DNA of 64,000 nt from CAZSAT01 sp964604675 (GCA_964604675.1 CAZSAT010000021.1:1-64000), one strand, 5' to 3'. Counted from the stretch's first letter, positions 43,012 through 53,255 are shown. A program made the numbers and translations. Notes: generated from the letters alone by a model not told the origin.

Positions 43012-44211
43012 TCAGGCGGCCTGGCCGATGATGCCGAGCTCGCGCCCCACCCGCTCGAAGATGTCGAGCGCTTCCTGCAGATCGGCCCGGTCGTGGGTCG
43101 CCATGTACGACGTGCGGATGAGGCCCTGGTCCCGCGGGACCGCTGGGTAGAACACGCAGTTGGCGAAGACGCCCTCGTCGTAGATGCGCTTGTTGAACCA
43201 CAGCACGTCATCCATCTCGCCGATGACGATGGGCACCACGGCCGTCGCCGACTCCAGGCAGTTGAAGCCCATGCGCGTGAGCTCGCCTCGCATGAAGTCC
43301 GCGTTGGCTCGGACCTGGTCCACCAGGTGCGGCTGGGCGCGGAGGATGCGGAGCGCCGCGAGCACCGTGGCCGCCGTGGCCGGCGTGAAGCTCGCCGTGT
43401 ACATCAGCTGCCTGCTGTGGTGCATCAGGTAGTCCTTCACGCTGGTGGGGCAGCCGATGAAGCCGCCCATCGATGCGAAGGTCTTGGAGAAGGTGCCCGT
43501 GATCAGGTCGACCTGATCGCTCACCCCGAAGTGGCTGCACGACCCGCGTCCGCCCGTGCCCACGGTGCCCACGGCGTGGGCCTCGTCCACCAGGAGGCGG
43601 CAGCCGAATGCCTGGGCCAGCGCCACGATCTGGTCCAGGGGCGCGAGCTCCCCGGTCATGGAGTACACGCCGTCGACGGCGATGAGCTTGGCGGCGTCGC
43701 TGTCGGCGTGCTGCTCCAGGCGGAGCCGCAGGTTCGCCATGTCGTTGTGCTTGAAGCGCACCAGCTTGGCGTTGGAGAGCACGAAGCCGTCGATCAGGGA
43801 TGCGTGGTCCTCGCGATCCGCGAAGATGATGTCCCGGCGGCTGCAGAGGGTGCCCACGGAGCCGGAGTTGGACATGAAGCCGGTGCTCCAGAGCAACACC
43901 GCTTCGGTGCCAAGGAAGCTGGCGAGCTCGTGTTCGAGCGCCACGTGCAGGTCCAAGGTGCCGTTCAGCATCCGCGAGCCGGTGCAGCCGGTGCCGAAGG
44001 CGTCGATGGCCCGCTTCGCCGCCGCGACCACGTCCGGGTGATGGGTCAGGCCCAGGTAGTTGTTCGAGCCGAGCATGATGCGCGCGCGGCCATCGATCAC
44101 GCAGCGGCTGCCCTCGCTCTTCACCAGCGGCTTGAAGTAAGGGTACACCCCGGCCGCGATGGCCTCCTGGTGCCGAGTGAAGGCCTTCGCCTTGTCGAAG
44201 ATGTCCGCCAC
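43012..44211 (-). CDS. Serine palmitoyltransferase-like alpha-oxoamine synthase
   Basis: 399 residues, PLP enzyme of the alpha-oxoamine synthase family (KBL, BioF, HemA, SPT). The PLP lysine lies in GTFSKTFASMGGF, the Asp/His pair in LLVDEAHAVG, and the N-terminal GVYPYFKPL plus MLGSNNYLGLTHHP and TGCTGSRMLNGTLDLH are typical of bacterial serine palmitoyltransferases. If so it condenses serine with an acyl-CoA or acyl-ACP to start sphingolipid synthesis, which some Myxococcota perform. No biotin genes are near, which argues against BioF. The GTG has GAGG upstream. No other sphingolipid gene is in the window. Confidence 0.85.
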   Translation of the reverse strand: MADIFDKAKAFTRHQEAIAAGVYPYFKPLVKSEGSRCVIDGRARIMLGSNNYLGLTHHPDVVAAAKRAIDAFGTGCTGSRMLNGTLDLHVALEHELASFLGTEAVLLWSTGFMSNSGSVGTLCSRRDIIFADREDHASLIDGFVLSNAKLVRFKHNDMANLRLRLEQHADSDAAKLIAVDGVYSMTGELAPLDQIVALAQAFGCRLLVDEAHAVGTVGTGGRGSCSHFGVSDQVDLITGTFSKTFASMGGFIGCPTSVKDYLMHHSRQLMYTASFTPATAATVLAALRILRAQPHLVDQVRANADFMRGELTRMGFNCLESATAVVPIVIGEMDDVLWFNKRIYDEGVFANCVFYPAVPRDQGLIRTSYMATHDRADLQEALDIFERVGRELGIIGQAA

Positions 44212-44260
44212 AGGTGCCTCGTTCTCGCGTCCCGCGGAGTAGTGCGCGTGTGGGGCTGCG

Positions 44261-45514
44261 TCAACCCTCTCGAGCGCTTTGTTCGGGGAGCGTCAGAACG
44301 ATGACGAGCCCGCCGTTTGTCCGGTTGCACGCGCGGATCCTGCCGCCGTGAAGCTCCACGACCTGGCGTGCGATCATCAGCCCCAGGCCGGACCCGCCCG
44401 TGGCTCGCGAGCGGCTCGGGTCCGCGCGGTAGAAGGGCTCGAAGAGGCGCACCAGAGCCTCTTCGGGAACCCCGGGCCCCTCGTCGGCCACGGCGATGCT
44501 CCGGTCCTCGACCCGCACGGTGACCCGGCTGCCGGCGGGGGCGTACTTGCCGGCGTTCTGGAGGAGGTTGGTGAGCACCCGCCTCATGCGGGTGCCATCC
44601 AGGTGGAGCGTGCTGCCGGTGCCCTCCAGCACGACGTCGTGGTCGGGCAAGGGCATCGCCGCGATCGCGTCGGCCGCCAGGTCGTGGAGGGCGATTGGGG
44701 TGCGCACCAGCCGCTGCGCGCCGAGCTGGAGACGGCTCGAAGCGAGCATCTCGCCCACGAGCACGTCGAGCTCTCCGAGGTCACCCTCCATGGCTGCGAG
44801 CCGCGCCTCCGACGTCAGCCCCTCGCGCAGCAGCTCCAGCTCGAGGCGCAGCCGAGTCAGCGGGGTGCGGAGCTCGTGGCTGATCCCAGCCATCAGCCGG
44901 CGCTCGGCCTCCAACATGCGCTCCACCCGATCGGCCATCGCATTGAAGCTCCGGGCGGCCGACCTCAGCTCCGGAGCGCCGCGCTCCTCGAGCCGGTGGC
45001 TCAGGTCGCCGTCGGCCATGTGCTGCATGGCGGTGGCGGCCTGCTCGAGCGGTCGTCCGGCCATGCGGGTGAGCAACCAGGAACACAAGAGCACGAGGAG
45101 GCCGGCCACGCCGAGTCCCCGCAGCATCAGGCGCTGCGGGCCCTGCAGGTCGAGTGGTCGGGCGATGCGGACCCACCCGCTCTTGATGCGCACGAGGGCC
45201 TCCGCGCCGTCGTCCGAGCGCCGCAGGAGCAGCTTCCGGCCGCGGTGCTCGGTCCGGACCCACGCGCTGGCGTCCACGCTTGGACGAGGCCCGGGCAGGA
45301 GCTCGAGGTCCAGGCCCAGCTCCTGCTCCAGGTCCTCGACTGCGGTCCCCTGCTGCACCTGGCGGGCGACGTGGATGGCTTCGTCCAGGAACGCCTGGCG
45401 CAGCTCCTGGCTGAAGGGCTTCACGACGGCGCGGTTCACGACCGTCCAGGAGAGGCCCAGGGTGACGGCGACCAGGAGCGCGAGGGCCGCTCCGACCCGT
45501 ACGCCCAGGCTCAC
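44261..45514 (-). CDS. Sensor histidine kinase, CpxA-like
   Basis: 417 residues. TM1 (about 8-28), a periplasmic sensor of ~105 residues, TM2 (about 133-150), HAMP, HisKA with the phospho-accepting His213 in GISHELRTPL, and HATPase_c with N box NLLQNAGKY, G1 DEGPGV and G2 GGSGLGL. It phosphorylates the OmpR-type regulator whose gene overlaps it by 4 bases (GTGA). The operon order is periplasmic Spy/CpxP-like protein, regulator, kinase, so it likely senses envelope stress. Confidence 0.92.
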   Translation of the reverse strand: MSLGVRVGAALALLVAVTLGLSWTVVNRAVVKPFSQELRQAFLDEAIHVARQVQQGTAVEDLEQELGLDLELLPGPRPSVDASAWVRTEHRGRKLLLRRSDDGAEALVRIKSGWVRIARPLDLQGPQRLMLRGLGVAGLLVLLCSWLLTRMAGRPLEQAATAMQHMADGDLSHRLEERGAPELRSAARSFNAMADRVERMLEAERRLMAGISHELRTPLTRLRLELELLREGLTSEARLAAMEGDLGELDVLVGEMLASSRLQLGAQRLVRTPIALHDLAADAIAAMPLPDHDVVLEGTGSTLHLDGTRMRRVLTNLLQNAGKYAPAGSRVTVRVEDRSIAVADEGPGVPEEALVRLFEPFYRADPSRSRATGGSGLGLMIARQVVELHGGRIRACNRTNGGLVIVLTLPEQSAREG

Positions 45515-46200
45515 GCGGGGTTGCGCGGGATGGTGTAGCCCACGCCCCGCACGGTCTTGATGAAGCGTGGCTCCTTGGGGTCATCGCCGAGCTTCTTGCG
45601 CAGGTGGCTGATGTGCACGTCGGCGCTGCGCTCGAACGCCGCCCAGGCCTCACCACGGGCGGTCTCCATCAGCCGCTCGCGGGGGATGACGCGGCCTGCG
45701 TTGGCCACCAGCGCACGCAGGATGTCGAACTCCGTGGTGGTGAGCTCGACGGCCTCACCTTCCAGCGTGACCACCCGGCGGTCCGGATCCACGATCAAGG
45801 CGCCGACCCGGAGCGGCTCGTCGATGGCCTCGGCGGGCCGCGCCCTCCGGAGCACGGCCTGGATCCGGGCCAGCAGCTCACGGGGGTTGAAGGGCTTGGC
45901 CAGGTAGTCGTCGGCCCCAAGCTCCAGCCCGACGATGCGGTCGAGGTCGTCGCCGCGCGCGGTGAGCATGATGACCGGCACCCGCGAGAAGGCCCGCAGC
46001 TCCCGCACGACCTCGAAGCCGTCCTTGCCCGGCATCATCACGTCGAGCACGACCAGGTCGGGCACGCGCGCGCGCAGGGCTTCGAGGCCGACCGCGCCGT
46101 CCGACGCCGTGTCGACCTCGAACCCCCGGGTGCCCAGGTACTCGGCGAGCAGCGAGCGGATGCGCTCGTCGTCGTCGACCACCAGGACGCGACCGCTCAC
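45511..46200 (-). CDS. OmpR-family response regulator, CpxR-like
   Basis: 229 residues. The receiver has phosphorylation Asp53 (VVLDVMMPG), acidic pocket DDD and the signalling Lys in AKPFNP. The C-terminal winged helix (ELTTTEFDILRALVANAGRV, SADVHISHLRKKLGDD, IKTVRGVGYTI) binds DNA. The GTG start overlaps the stop of the CpxP-like gene (GTGA). It probably activates its own operon, including the periplasmic feedback protein. Confidence 0.94.
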   Translation of the reverse strand: MSGRVLVVDDDERIRSLLAEYLGTRGFEVDTASDGAVGLEALRARVPDLVVLDVMMPGKDGFEVVRELRAFSRVPVIMLTARGDDLDRIVGLELGADDYLAKPFNPRELLARIQAVLRRARPAEAIDEPLRVGALIVDPDRRVVTLEGEAVELTTTEFDILRALVANAGRVIPRERLMETARGEAWAAFERSADVHISHLRKKLGDDPKEPRFIKTVRGVGYTIPRNPA

Positions 46201-46691
46201 GGTGTGGCGCTGCCCTGTTCGCGCTGCTGCTGCCCTTGCTGCACGCGTTCCATGCGCTGCTGGGCCAGCTCGGCCAGCTTCTCGCGCTGCTCGGGCGTCA
46301 GGGTCTCCATGATCTGCATCATGGCGTCGATGCGCTCGTGGGCGGCCTCGGTCTCGAGCTTCGAGCGGGCCTCGATCAGCTCGTGCAGCTGCTTCGCGTC
46401 GGGAGAGCCGGACGACAGCTGCGCCATGATCTTGCCGGAGATCTGCTGGCGGGCGGCGCGCTGACGGCTGCGTTCGTCCTTCATGCCTTCCTTGAGCGCC
46501 TTGGCCTGGGCCTTCTGGTCGTCGCTCAGGTCCAGCTGCTTGAGCATCGCGGCCATCGGGTTGCCGGCCCGGGCATGCTGGCCGGCCCGTTCGCCCCGCT
46601 CGGGCATGCCCTTGTCAGGTTGCGCCAGCGCGGTGCCTGCGAGTCCGAGGGTGATGCCGAAGAGGGTGGCGACGATCGTGTTCTTCTTCAT
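46197..46691 (-). CDS. Periplasmic Spy/CpxP-like LTXXQ protein
   Basis: 164 residues. Signal peptide (MKKNTIVATLFGITLGLAGTALA), then an all-helical domain with two LTXXQ-type motifs (LDLSDDQKAQ and LTPEQREKL), characteristic of CpxP, Spy and ZraP. These act as periplasmic chaperones or feedback inhibitors of the sensor kinase. GGAGAAG lies upstream of the ATG. In E. coli cpxP is divergent from cpxRA; here it is the first gene of the same operon. Confidence 0.9.
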   Translation of the reverse strand: MKKNTIVATLFGITLGLAGTALAQPDKGMPERGERAGQHARAGNPMAAMLKQLDLSDDQKAQAKALKEGMKDERSRQRAARQQISGKIMAQLSSGSPDAKQLHELIEARSKLETEAAHERIDAMMQIMETLTPEQREKLAELAQQRMERVQQGQQQREQGSATP

Positions 46692-46754
46692 GGTTCTTCT
46701 CCATCCCCCACCCTCTCAACAAACCCACCGGGTGTTGAGGGGGCGTTGGGCCTC

Positions 46755-46772
46755 CCCGAAGGAGTCTTCGGG
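46755..46772 (-). terminator. Hairpin downstream of the vWFA lipoprotein gene
   Basis: A 7-bp perfect stem (CCCGAAG 46755-46761 with CTTCGGG 46766-46772, 4-base loop) lies 30 bases past the stop of the gene at 46802 and upstream of the CpxP-like gene. There is no T tract, so it is only a candidate. Confidence 0.35.
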
Positions 46773-46801
46773 AATCCCAAGGAGTGTGAAGAAGCTCGGC
46801 G

Positions 46802-48415
46802 CTACTGGATGCAGTCGGCCTTGAGCGCGTACTCGACGTCGATGGACGTGCCGGGCTCGGGCACGTGGTCGTCGTCGAACTCCACGTAGTTGCCGGTCTC
46901 CTGGTAGACCCAGCCGGCCGAGGTGCTCACGCCGTCGATGCGGACATCGATGGTCTCGGGCACGGGCTCGAGCGTGAGCTCGAACACGCGGTTCTCGGAC
47001 ACCGAGCCTTCGGCGATGGACTCGAGGTGGTCACCGAAGTCGGTGGCGCAGATGCTGAGGAACAGACCGCCGGTGGCCACGGTGGCCTCGTAGTGGCCGG
47101 TGCCCGCCGCGTTTCCGCCGCAGCCGCTGGGCACGTCGCCCGCGATGGCGTGCATCACCACCATGTCGGAGTCGGACTTCATCGCCTGGAAGAGCTTCAC
47201 GTAGTAGCTGTAGCTGTTCGGGCTCTGCTCCGGCTCGTCGGACACGTTGAGCGTCGCGAGGTTCGCCGCGTCCCGGTAGAAGCCGTCGTTGCAGCCGCCC
47301 GATGCGGTGTTCGTGGACGACAGCGCGTTGGTCAAGAGCTGGAAGGGCGCCTCGGTGTAGGTGCCGGTGCCGCCGTTGTTCACGAAGTCGTCGAAGGTGT
47401 CCTGCTGGAGGTCGGCGGTCATCGTGTTGTCGACGTAGTTGTAGCCGCCCGCGTCGGAGAAGCAGCCGCTGTCGGCGGTGACTGCGGCCACGTGGTAGTC
47501 GGAGTCGAGCCCCCGAAGCGTGTCGATGAAGGTCTCGAAGTTCGACTGCACGTTGGCGAGGTCGTCGCTCATCGAGCCGGACTTGTCCAGGGCGAAGAGG
47601 ATGTCGACCGGACCGTTGATCGGCTGCTCGAAGCTGTCGGTGTTCTGGCCGTAGAGCACGCCCTGGCCTTCCTGGGTGGCGAGCACCGTGGGCGAGAGCG
47701 GGTCGTTGGAGTGCACCTTCAGGTAGGCGATGTCCTGCACCTCATCGAGGGGCGCGTAGTCGACCCACATCGAGAGGCTTGTGCCGGCGGGGATCTCCCA
47801 CCCGTCGTCCAGGCTGCCGTTGACGCCCTCGTCCAGGTCGAGGATCACGTCGTCGCTCGCGACGGAGAACTCGACGTCTTCGACGAGCAGCAGGGCGTTG
47901 CCGACGTTGGAGACCGTGATCTCCTGGCCCAGCTCACAGCCGATGTAGAGGTCGCCGAAGTTGTACTCCAGCGGAGACAGCTCGATGACGGGCGCTTCGC
48001 CGATGCCGCTCAGATCGACCTCGACGGTGGGCTCGTCCGGGTCGTTGGAGTCGATGAGGATCAGCGCGTCGAAGGTGCCGTCGGTCTCGGGCGCGAAGGT
48101 GACGGTGAACTCGGTGCTGTTGTCGGGCGGGACGAGCACGGAGGTGACCGCGCCGATGTCGTAGGGGACCTCGGCGTCGTCGAGGTAGATCTCGGTGAGC
48201 GTGAGGTCGGCCTGGCCCTCGTTGGTGATGGTCACGACCTCCGTGATCGTGCCACCGTCCGCGACCGCGACGGTGTCGAACACGATCGAGGTCGGGTCCA
48301 CCAGGATGTCGGCGACCGCATCATCGCGGATGTCTTCGAAGTTCTCGTTCTGGTCGGCGAGCTCGTACTCGTTGCAGGCGAGGAAGAGCGGCGAGATGAC
48401 GAAGGCGGTGATCAT
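46802..48415 (-). CDS. ASH-domain and vWFA-domain lipoprotein
   Basis: 537 residues. MITAFVISPLFLAC gives a lipobox. Two ASH/choice-of-anchor-D (SPD-2/Hydin-like) Ig-type domains follow (about 38-135 and 142-250; repeats such as DPTSIVFDTVAVADGG and NFGDLYIGCELGQE). A vWFA domain begins near residue 270 with the MIDAS motif DKSGSMSDD. The protein likely binds Ca2+/Mg2+ and a ligand on the cell surface. It is a recognisable Myxococcota-type surface lipoprotein. A single-gene unit is likely, since metG is 137 bases upstream on the same strand. Confidence 0.88.
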   Translation of the reverse strand: MITAFVISPLFLACNEYELADQNENFEDIRDDAVADILVDPTSIVFDTVAVADGGTITEVVTITNEGQADLTLTEIYLDDAEVPYDIGAVTSVLVPPDNSTEFTVTFAPETDGTFDALILIDSNDPDEPTVEVDLSGIGEAPVIELSPLEYNFGDLYIGCELGQEITVSNVGNALLLVEDVEFSVASDDVILDLDEGVNGSLDDGWEIPAGTSLSMWVDYAPLDEVQDIAYLKVHSNDPLSPTVLATQEGQGVLYGQNTDSFEQPINGPVDILFALDKSGSMSDDLANVQSNFETFIDTLRGLDSDYHVAAVTADSGCFSDAGGYNYVDNTMTADLQQDTFDDFVNNGGTGTYTEAPFQLLTNALSSTNTASGGCNDGFYRDAANLATLNVSDEPEQSPNSYSYYVKLFQAMKSDSDMVVMHAIAGDVPSGCGGNAAGTGHYEATVATGGLFLSICATDFGDHLESIAEGSVSENRVFELTLEPVPETIDVRIDGVSTSAGWVYQETGNYVEFDDDHVPEPGTSIDVEYALKADCIQ

Positions 48416-48552
48416 GGTGCCCCTGGGGTTTGGAGGCCGCTACGACGCGACCTCCGGGGGTGTGACAGACGACTTGAGAAAACGATCGGCCTGGACAGGC
48501 ATCCGGCCCGCGGCGCCGAGAATACACCGTGGAAGGCCGACCCGCTGGGTGT

Positions 48553-50529
48553 TTAGCGGACCACTGTGCCGTTGGCGACGGCTTCGGTGATGGTGGCCAT
48601 GCCCAGCACGCCCTCGGAGCCCGCGGCGAGCAACATCCCCTGCGAGGTCACCCCGCGCAGCTTGGCCGGCTTCAGGTTGGCGACCACGACCACCTGGAGC
48701 CCGACCAGGTCGTCGGGTGCGTACCTCTTCGCGATGCCAGCCACGATCGTGCGCGGGTCGGCTTCCCCGACGTCCACCCGCACGACGAGCAGGCGGTCGG
48801 CGTCGGGGTGCTTCTCGGCCGCGAGGACCGTGCCGGTGACGAAGCGGAGCTTCTGGAAGTCCTCGAAGGTGGCCATGCCCCCCGCGGCCTCGTCCTTCTG
48901 CTTCTTCCGGGCGCGCTCCTTCTTCGCCTTCTTCTTGGCCCGTGCCGCCTCGGCTTCCTTGTCCAGCGCGGCCTGATCGAGCGACGCGAGGGCCGCTGCG
49001 ATCGGCTCGGGGAGCTCCCGCAGGCGCGGGAACAGCGGATCGCCGACGGTGAGCGCGGCGCCCTCGGTCAGGCGGTCGAGGCGTTCGGCACCCTCGAGTG
49101 TGGCCTGGGTGGTCAGGCGCTCCAGCAGCTCGGTGGCCTTGCACGGGCAGATCGGGCTGATCAGCGTGGCGGCCAGGCGGCAGACCTCGAGCACCGCGCG
49201 CATCACGGTCCCGAGCCGCGCCAGGTCGTTGGCCTTGTTGAGCGCCCAGGGCTGCTGGGTGTCGATGTACTTGTTGCCCGCGCGGACGAGCACCAGCAGC
49301 GTCTCGATCGCGTCCTTGAACTGCGCGGCCTCGATCTGGCGGGCGTAGGTCGCAGCCGTCTCCGTGGCGAGCGCCTGCAGAGCCTCCTCGTCGTCGGTCC
49401 ACGTGGCGGTGGGAACGACGCCACCGAGCCACTTCTCGGTCATCGACAGCCCGCGGTGGGCCAGGTTCCCGAGGTCGTTGGCCAGATCGGAGTTGTAGCG
49501 GAGCAGCAGGTTCTCGTGGGCGAAGTCGCCGTCGGCACCGAAGGCGATCTCACGCAGCACGAAGTAGCGGACGGCGTCCGGGCCGTACGCGTCGAGCAGG
49601 AGGTCGGGCTTCACGACGTTCCCGGTGGTCTTGGACATCTTTCGGCCCTCGACGGTCCACCAGCCGTGTGCGTAGAGGCACCGCGCCGGGCTCAGCCCGA
49701 GGGCGAAGAGCATGGTCGACCAGTACACGGCGTGGGTGGTCAGGATGTCCTTGCCGACCAGGTGGTAGCTCGCGGGCCACCAGCGCTCGAAGGTGGCCTG
49801 GTCCACGCCGTGGCCGATGGCGCTGATGTAGTTGATCAGGGCGTCGAACCAGACGTAGGTCACGTAGTCGTCGTCGAAGGTGAGCGGGATGCCCCAGCTC
49901 ATGCGCTCCTTGGGGCGCGAGATGCACAGGTCGCCCACCTCCTTGTCGAGGTAGCCCAGCAGCTCGTTCTTCCGGCTCTCGGGCTGCACGAAGTCGGGGT
50001 GGTCGGCCACCCACTTGCGGAGCTGGTCCGCGTACTTCGACATGCGGAAGAAGTAGTTCTTCTCGGAGATCCACTCGACCGGGTTGCCGGACAGCGGACA
50101 CCTGCCGTCGATGAGGTCCTTCTCCATCCAGAAGCGCTCCTCGCTCGTGGAGTACCAGCCCTCGTACGTGTCCGCGTAGATCTCGCCGTCGTCGTAGAGG
50201 CGCTGGAGGATGGCCTTCACCACGGCCTGGTGGCGCGGCTCGGTGGTGCGGATGAAGTCGTCGTGGCTGATGTCCAGGCGCCGCCACAGCGCCTGGTAGG
50301 GCTCGGCGAGCGCGTCGACGTGTTCCTGGGGGGTGCGGCCGAGCTTCTCCGCAGCCCGCATCACCTTCTGGCCGTGTTCGTCGACCCCGGTCAGGAAGCG
50401 GGTGGGCACGCCCTTGAGCCGGTGCCACCGGGCCAGGGTGTCGGCCGCGATGGTGGTGTACGCGTGGCCCAGGTGAGGCGCGTCGTTCGAGTAGTAGATC
50501 GGAGTGGTGACGTAGAAGCGGTCGGCCAT
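48553..50529 (-). CDS. metG: Methionyl-tRNA synthetase
   Basis: About 658 residues, class I synthetase that charges elongator and initiator tRNA-Met. HIGH motif is HLGH in NDAPHLGHAYT; KMSKS is GRKMSKTTGN. A Lys/Ala-rich linker (about 530-555, ARAKKKAKKERARKKQ) precedes the C-terminal tRNA-binding EMAP-II/Trbp111-type domain (FRFVTGTV-like KLRFVTGTVLAAEKHPDADRL). ATG 50529 has GAGGGA upstream; the longer frame to 50577 would overlap the divergent gene start and lacks conserved residues. Confidence 0.96.
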   Translation of the reverse strand: MADRFYVTTPIYYSNDAPHLGHAYTTIAADTLARWHRLKGVPTRFLTGVDEHGQKVMRAAEKLGRTPQEHVDALAEPYQALWRRLDISHDDFIRTTEPRHQAVVKAILQRLYDDGEIYADTYEGWYSTSEERFWMEKDLIDGRCPLSGNPVEWISEKNYFFRMSKYADQLRKWVADHPDFVQPESRKNELLGYLDKEVGDLCISRPKERMSWGIPLTFDDDYVTYVWFDALINYISAIGHGVDQATFERWWPASYHLVGKDILTTHAVYWSTMLFALGLSPARCLYAHGWWTVEGRKMSKTTGNVVKPDLLLDAYGPDAVRYFVLREIAFGADGDFAHENLLLRYNSDLANDLGNLAHRGLSMTEKWLGGVVPTATWTDDEEALQALATETAATYARQIEAAQFKDAIETLLVLVRAGNKYIDTQQPWALNKANDLARLGTVMRAVLEVCRLAATLISPICPCKATELLERLTTQATLEGAERLDRLTEGAALTVGDPLFPRLRELPEPIAAALASLDQAALDKEAEAARAKKKAKKERARKKQKDEAAGGMATFEDFQKLRFVTGTVLAAEKHPDADRLLVVRVDVGEADPRTIVAGIAKRYAPDDLVGLQVVVVANLKPAKLRGVTSQGMLLAAGSEGVLGMATITEAVANGTVVR

Positions 50530-50575
50530 GGCGTCCCTCGCTGCGGCACGCTCCGTAACGCGATAGGTCGCAGCC

Positions 50576-51454
50576 ATGGTGCGCGCCCTCGGCTACAGCA
50601 ACTCTCGCTTCGATCCCGCCCGTCCCGGGCGCCTCTGCCGGGGCCGCGAGCTCTGGGTCGATGCCTGGGACGAGACGCCCGGCGAGCTGGAGCGGCTGGT
50701 CATCAGCGGGGCGGCGTTCAGCGACGACTCGGCCCGCGATGCGAAGCGCGGGCTGGTGTGGTCCGGGGTGGAGCTGGGCGTGCTCTTGAAGGCGCTCTTT
50801 CCGGGCGCCCACCTGCTGGCCTTCCGGGAGCAGGCCGATCTGGCGGACGTGCCCGGCTACGTGGAGGACGAGGACCTGTTCTGGGCCTCGCGTCAAGGTG
50901 GCCGCCGTCAGGATCCGCGGCAGCGCTGGCGCGCCTTCGTCGACGATCCCGACGAGCTCGCACGCCTCATCGCCGGCGACCTGGCCGACGGGTTCCTGGT
51001 GCTCCCCGAGCGCGAGCTCGACGCCGAGCTCGAGGAGCTGCTGTTCCTGTTGACCAGCTGGGGCGACGTGTCCGAGTTCCCGGTCGCTCGCTTCCAGCCC
51101 ATGGCCCTGACCGCCATCGCGGCGCGGTGTCCCCTCGTGCTCCTGCACCAGGACAAGCACGGAGCGGCCTTCGGCATCTACAGCGCTGAGCGGGTGGACA
51201 AGGAAGACGTGATCACGGCTCTGGCCACGGGCGTCGATGCCCTGTCGGTGCCCTTCTCCATCCCGCCCATGCTGGCGCGCTGGGACCGGGCGCTGCACGA
51301 GTTTCGGGTGAGGTGGATGAGCGACCGGCCTGAAGACGAGTTCCCGGTGCCCCCAGCGGAAGCCGGTGCCAGCCCTTGGAGCGCCACGGCGATGAGGGCC
51401 CGCGACGAGCGCCGCAAGGCCCGCGAGGCGGCCCAGGCGCACGCCGAGGAGTAG
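50576..51454 (+). CDS. Conserved-looking protein of unknown function
   Basis: 292 residues, soluble, no signal. It begins MVRALGYSNSRFDPARPGR, has Trp/Asp-rich segments (RELWVDAWDETPGELERL; EDEDLFWASRQGG), and ends in a charged helix (ARDERRKAREAAQAH). A Phe/Pro segment (ALSVPFSIPPMLARW) is in the C-terminal third. I do not recognise the family. It is divergent from metG, 46 bases apart, so the two may share a promoter region. Confidence 0.68.
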   Translation: MVRALGYSNSRFDPARPGRLCRGRELWVDAWDETPGELERLVISGAAFSDDSARDAKRGLVWSGVELGVLLKALFPGAHLLAFREQADLADVPGYVEDEDLFWASRQGGRRQDPRQRWRAFVDDPDELARLIAGDLADGFLVLPERELDAELEELLFLLTSWGDVSEFPVARFQPMALTAIAARCPLVLLHQDKHGAAFGIYSAERVDKEDVITALATGVDALSVPFSIPPMLARWDRALHEFRVRWMSDRPEDEFPVPPAEAGASPWSATAMRARDERRKAREAAQAHAEE

Positions 51455-51469
51455 GGCAGCGGGGCCGGG

Positions 51470-52213
51470 TCAGAAGGTCCAGCCCAGCGCGCTCGCCAAC
51501 GCGACGTCGGTCGCGGCCACCCCTGCGGGCGGCTCGCGGTCGTGCTCGAGCGTGCCCGAGTAGCTCCACGTCAGGCGTTCGTTGAGCGTGACGTCGAGCA
51601 CGAGCTCCTCGTAGACCCGCCAGTTCTCGGGGCGATCGAGCCGAGGCTGGAAGTAGGTGACGCTGGTGAGCTGGATGCGCTCGTCCAGCAGCACGGCGTG
51701 GGTCATCGTGGCGTTGCCGCGCGCCCGCAGGCCCGCGTCGTCGTCGACCGCGCCGGACGGGTGTGGGGCGTGCAGCTGGTGCTCGGACATCACGGCTGCG
51801 GACAGATGGGCCTCGGCCCGCTCCGTCCGCCAGAGGCGTCGGTCGACACCCGCTCCCACGAGGTCCCGCACGATCAGGCTCTTCGAGGTGTTGTGGTCGG
51901 CCTGCACGAAGCCGTACACCGTCCAGGGGTCGTGGAACGTCCAGCCGTAGCGCACGGCCCCGAAGGCCTGCTGCGTGTGCACTGCACCGTCGATCGTGGT
52001 GTGCTCGGCCGCGAGCGCAGCCTGCCACGCGTGGTCGCCGGCGACGGCCTCGATGGCAGCGCCCGGCGTCAGGCTGGTCTGCTCGGTGTTGCCGAAGTTC
52101 GCGCCGCCTGCCAGGGCGAGCTCGCCACTGCGGCCCTCTTCCGGGGGGCCGACCGACGGGGACAGCGTGTTGACGACGGCGGCCAGCGCCACGGCGCTCG
52201 TGAGAAGCAACAT
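51470..52213 (-). CDS. DUF481-type outer membrane beta-barrel protein
   Basis: 247 residues. A signal peptide (MLLLTSAVALAAVVN) and a run of alternating hydrophobic beta strands match the DUF481/YdiY layout: SGELALAGGANFGNTEQTSL at the start, GAGVDRRLWRTERAEAHLSA in the middle and the terminal aromatic strand ALASALGWTF (last residue Phe), the outer-membrane insertion signature. It probably sits in the outer membrane; transport or other function is unknown. Confidence 0.78.
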   Translation of the reverse strand: MLLLTSAVALAAVVNTLSPSVGPPEEGRSGELALAGGANFGNTEQTSLTPGAAIEAVAGDHAWQAALAAEHTTIDGAVHTQQAFGAVRYGWTFHDPWTVYGFVQADHNTSKSLIVRDLVGAGVDRRLWRTERAEAHLSAAVMSEHQLHAPHPSGAVDDDAGLRARGNATMTHAVLLDERIQLTSVTYFQPRLDRPENWRVYEELVLDVTLNERLTWSYSGTLEHDREPPAGVAATDVALASALGWTF

Positions 52214-52246
52214 GGGGCCGCTTGTAGCGCGGTCCTCCCGCGCTGC

Positions 52247-53209
<963 letters not shown>

Positions 53210-53255
53210 CGTCGTCATCCTCGAAGGAGGGCGCGCTGTGGCGCGCCGGAAGGTC

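Noticed and set aside
50530..50577. A longer N terminus for metG starting at 50577.
   Set aside because: It adds 16 non-conserved residues, overlaps the divergent gene's start, and lacks the ribosome-binding site present before 50529.
48529..51189. Long plus-strand frame across metG.
   Set aside because: metG has clear synthetase motifs on the other strand; the antisense frame has shadow composition.
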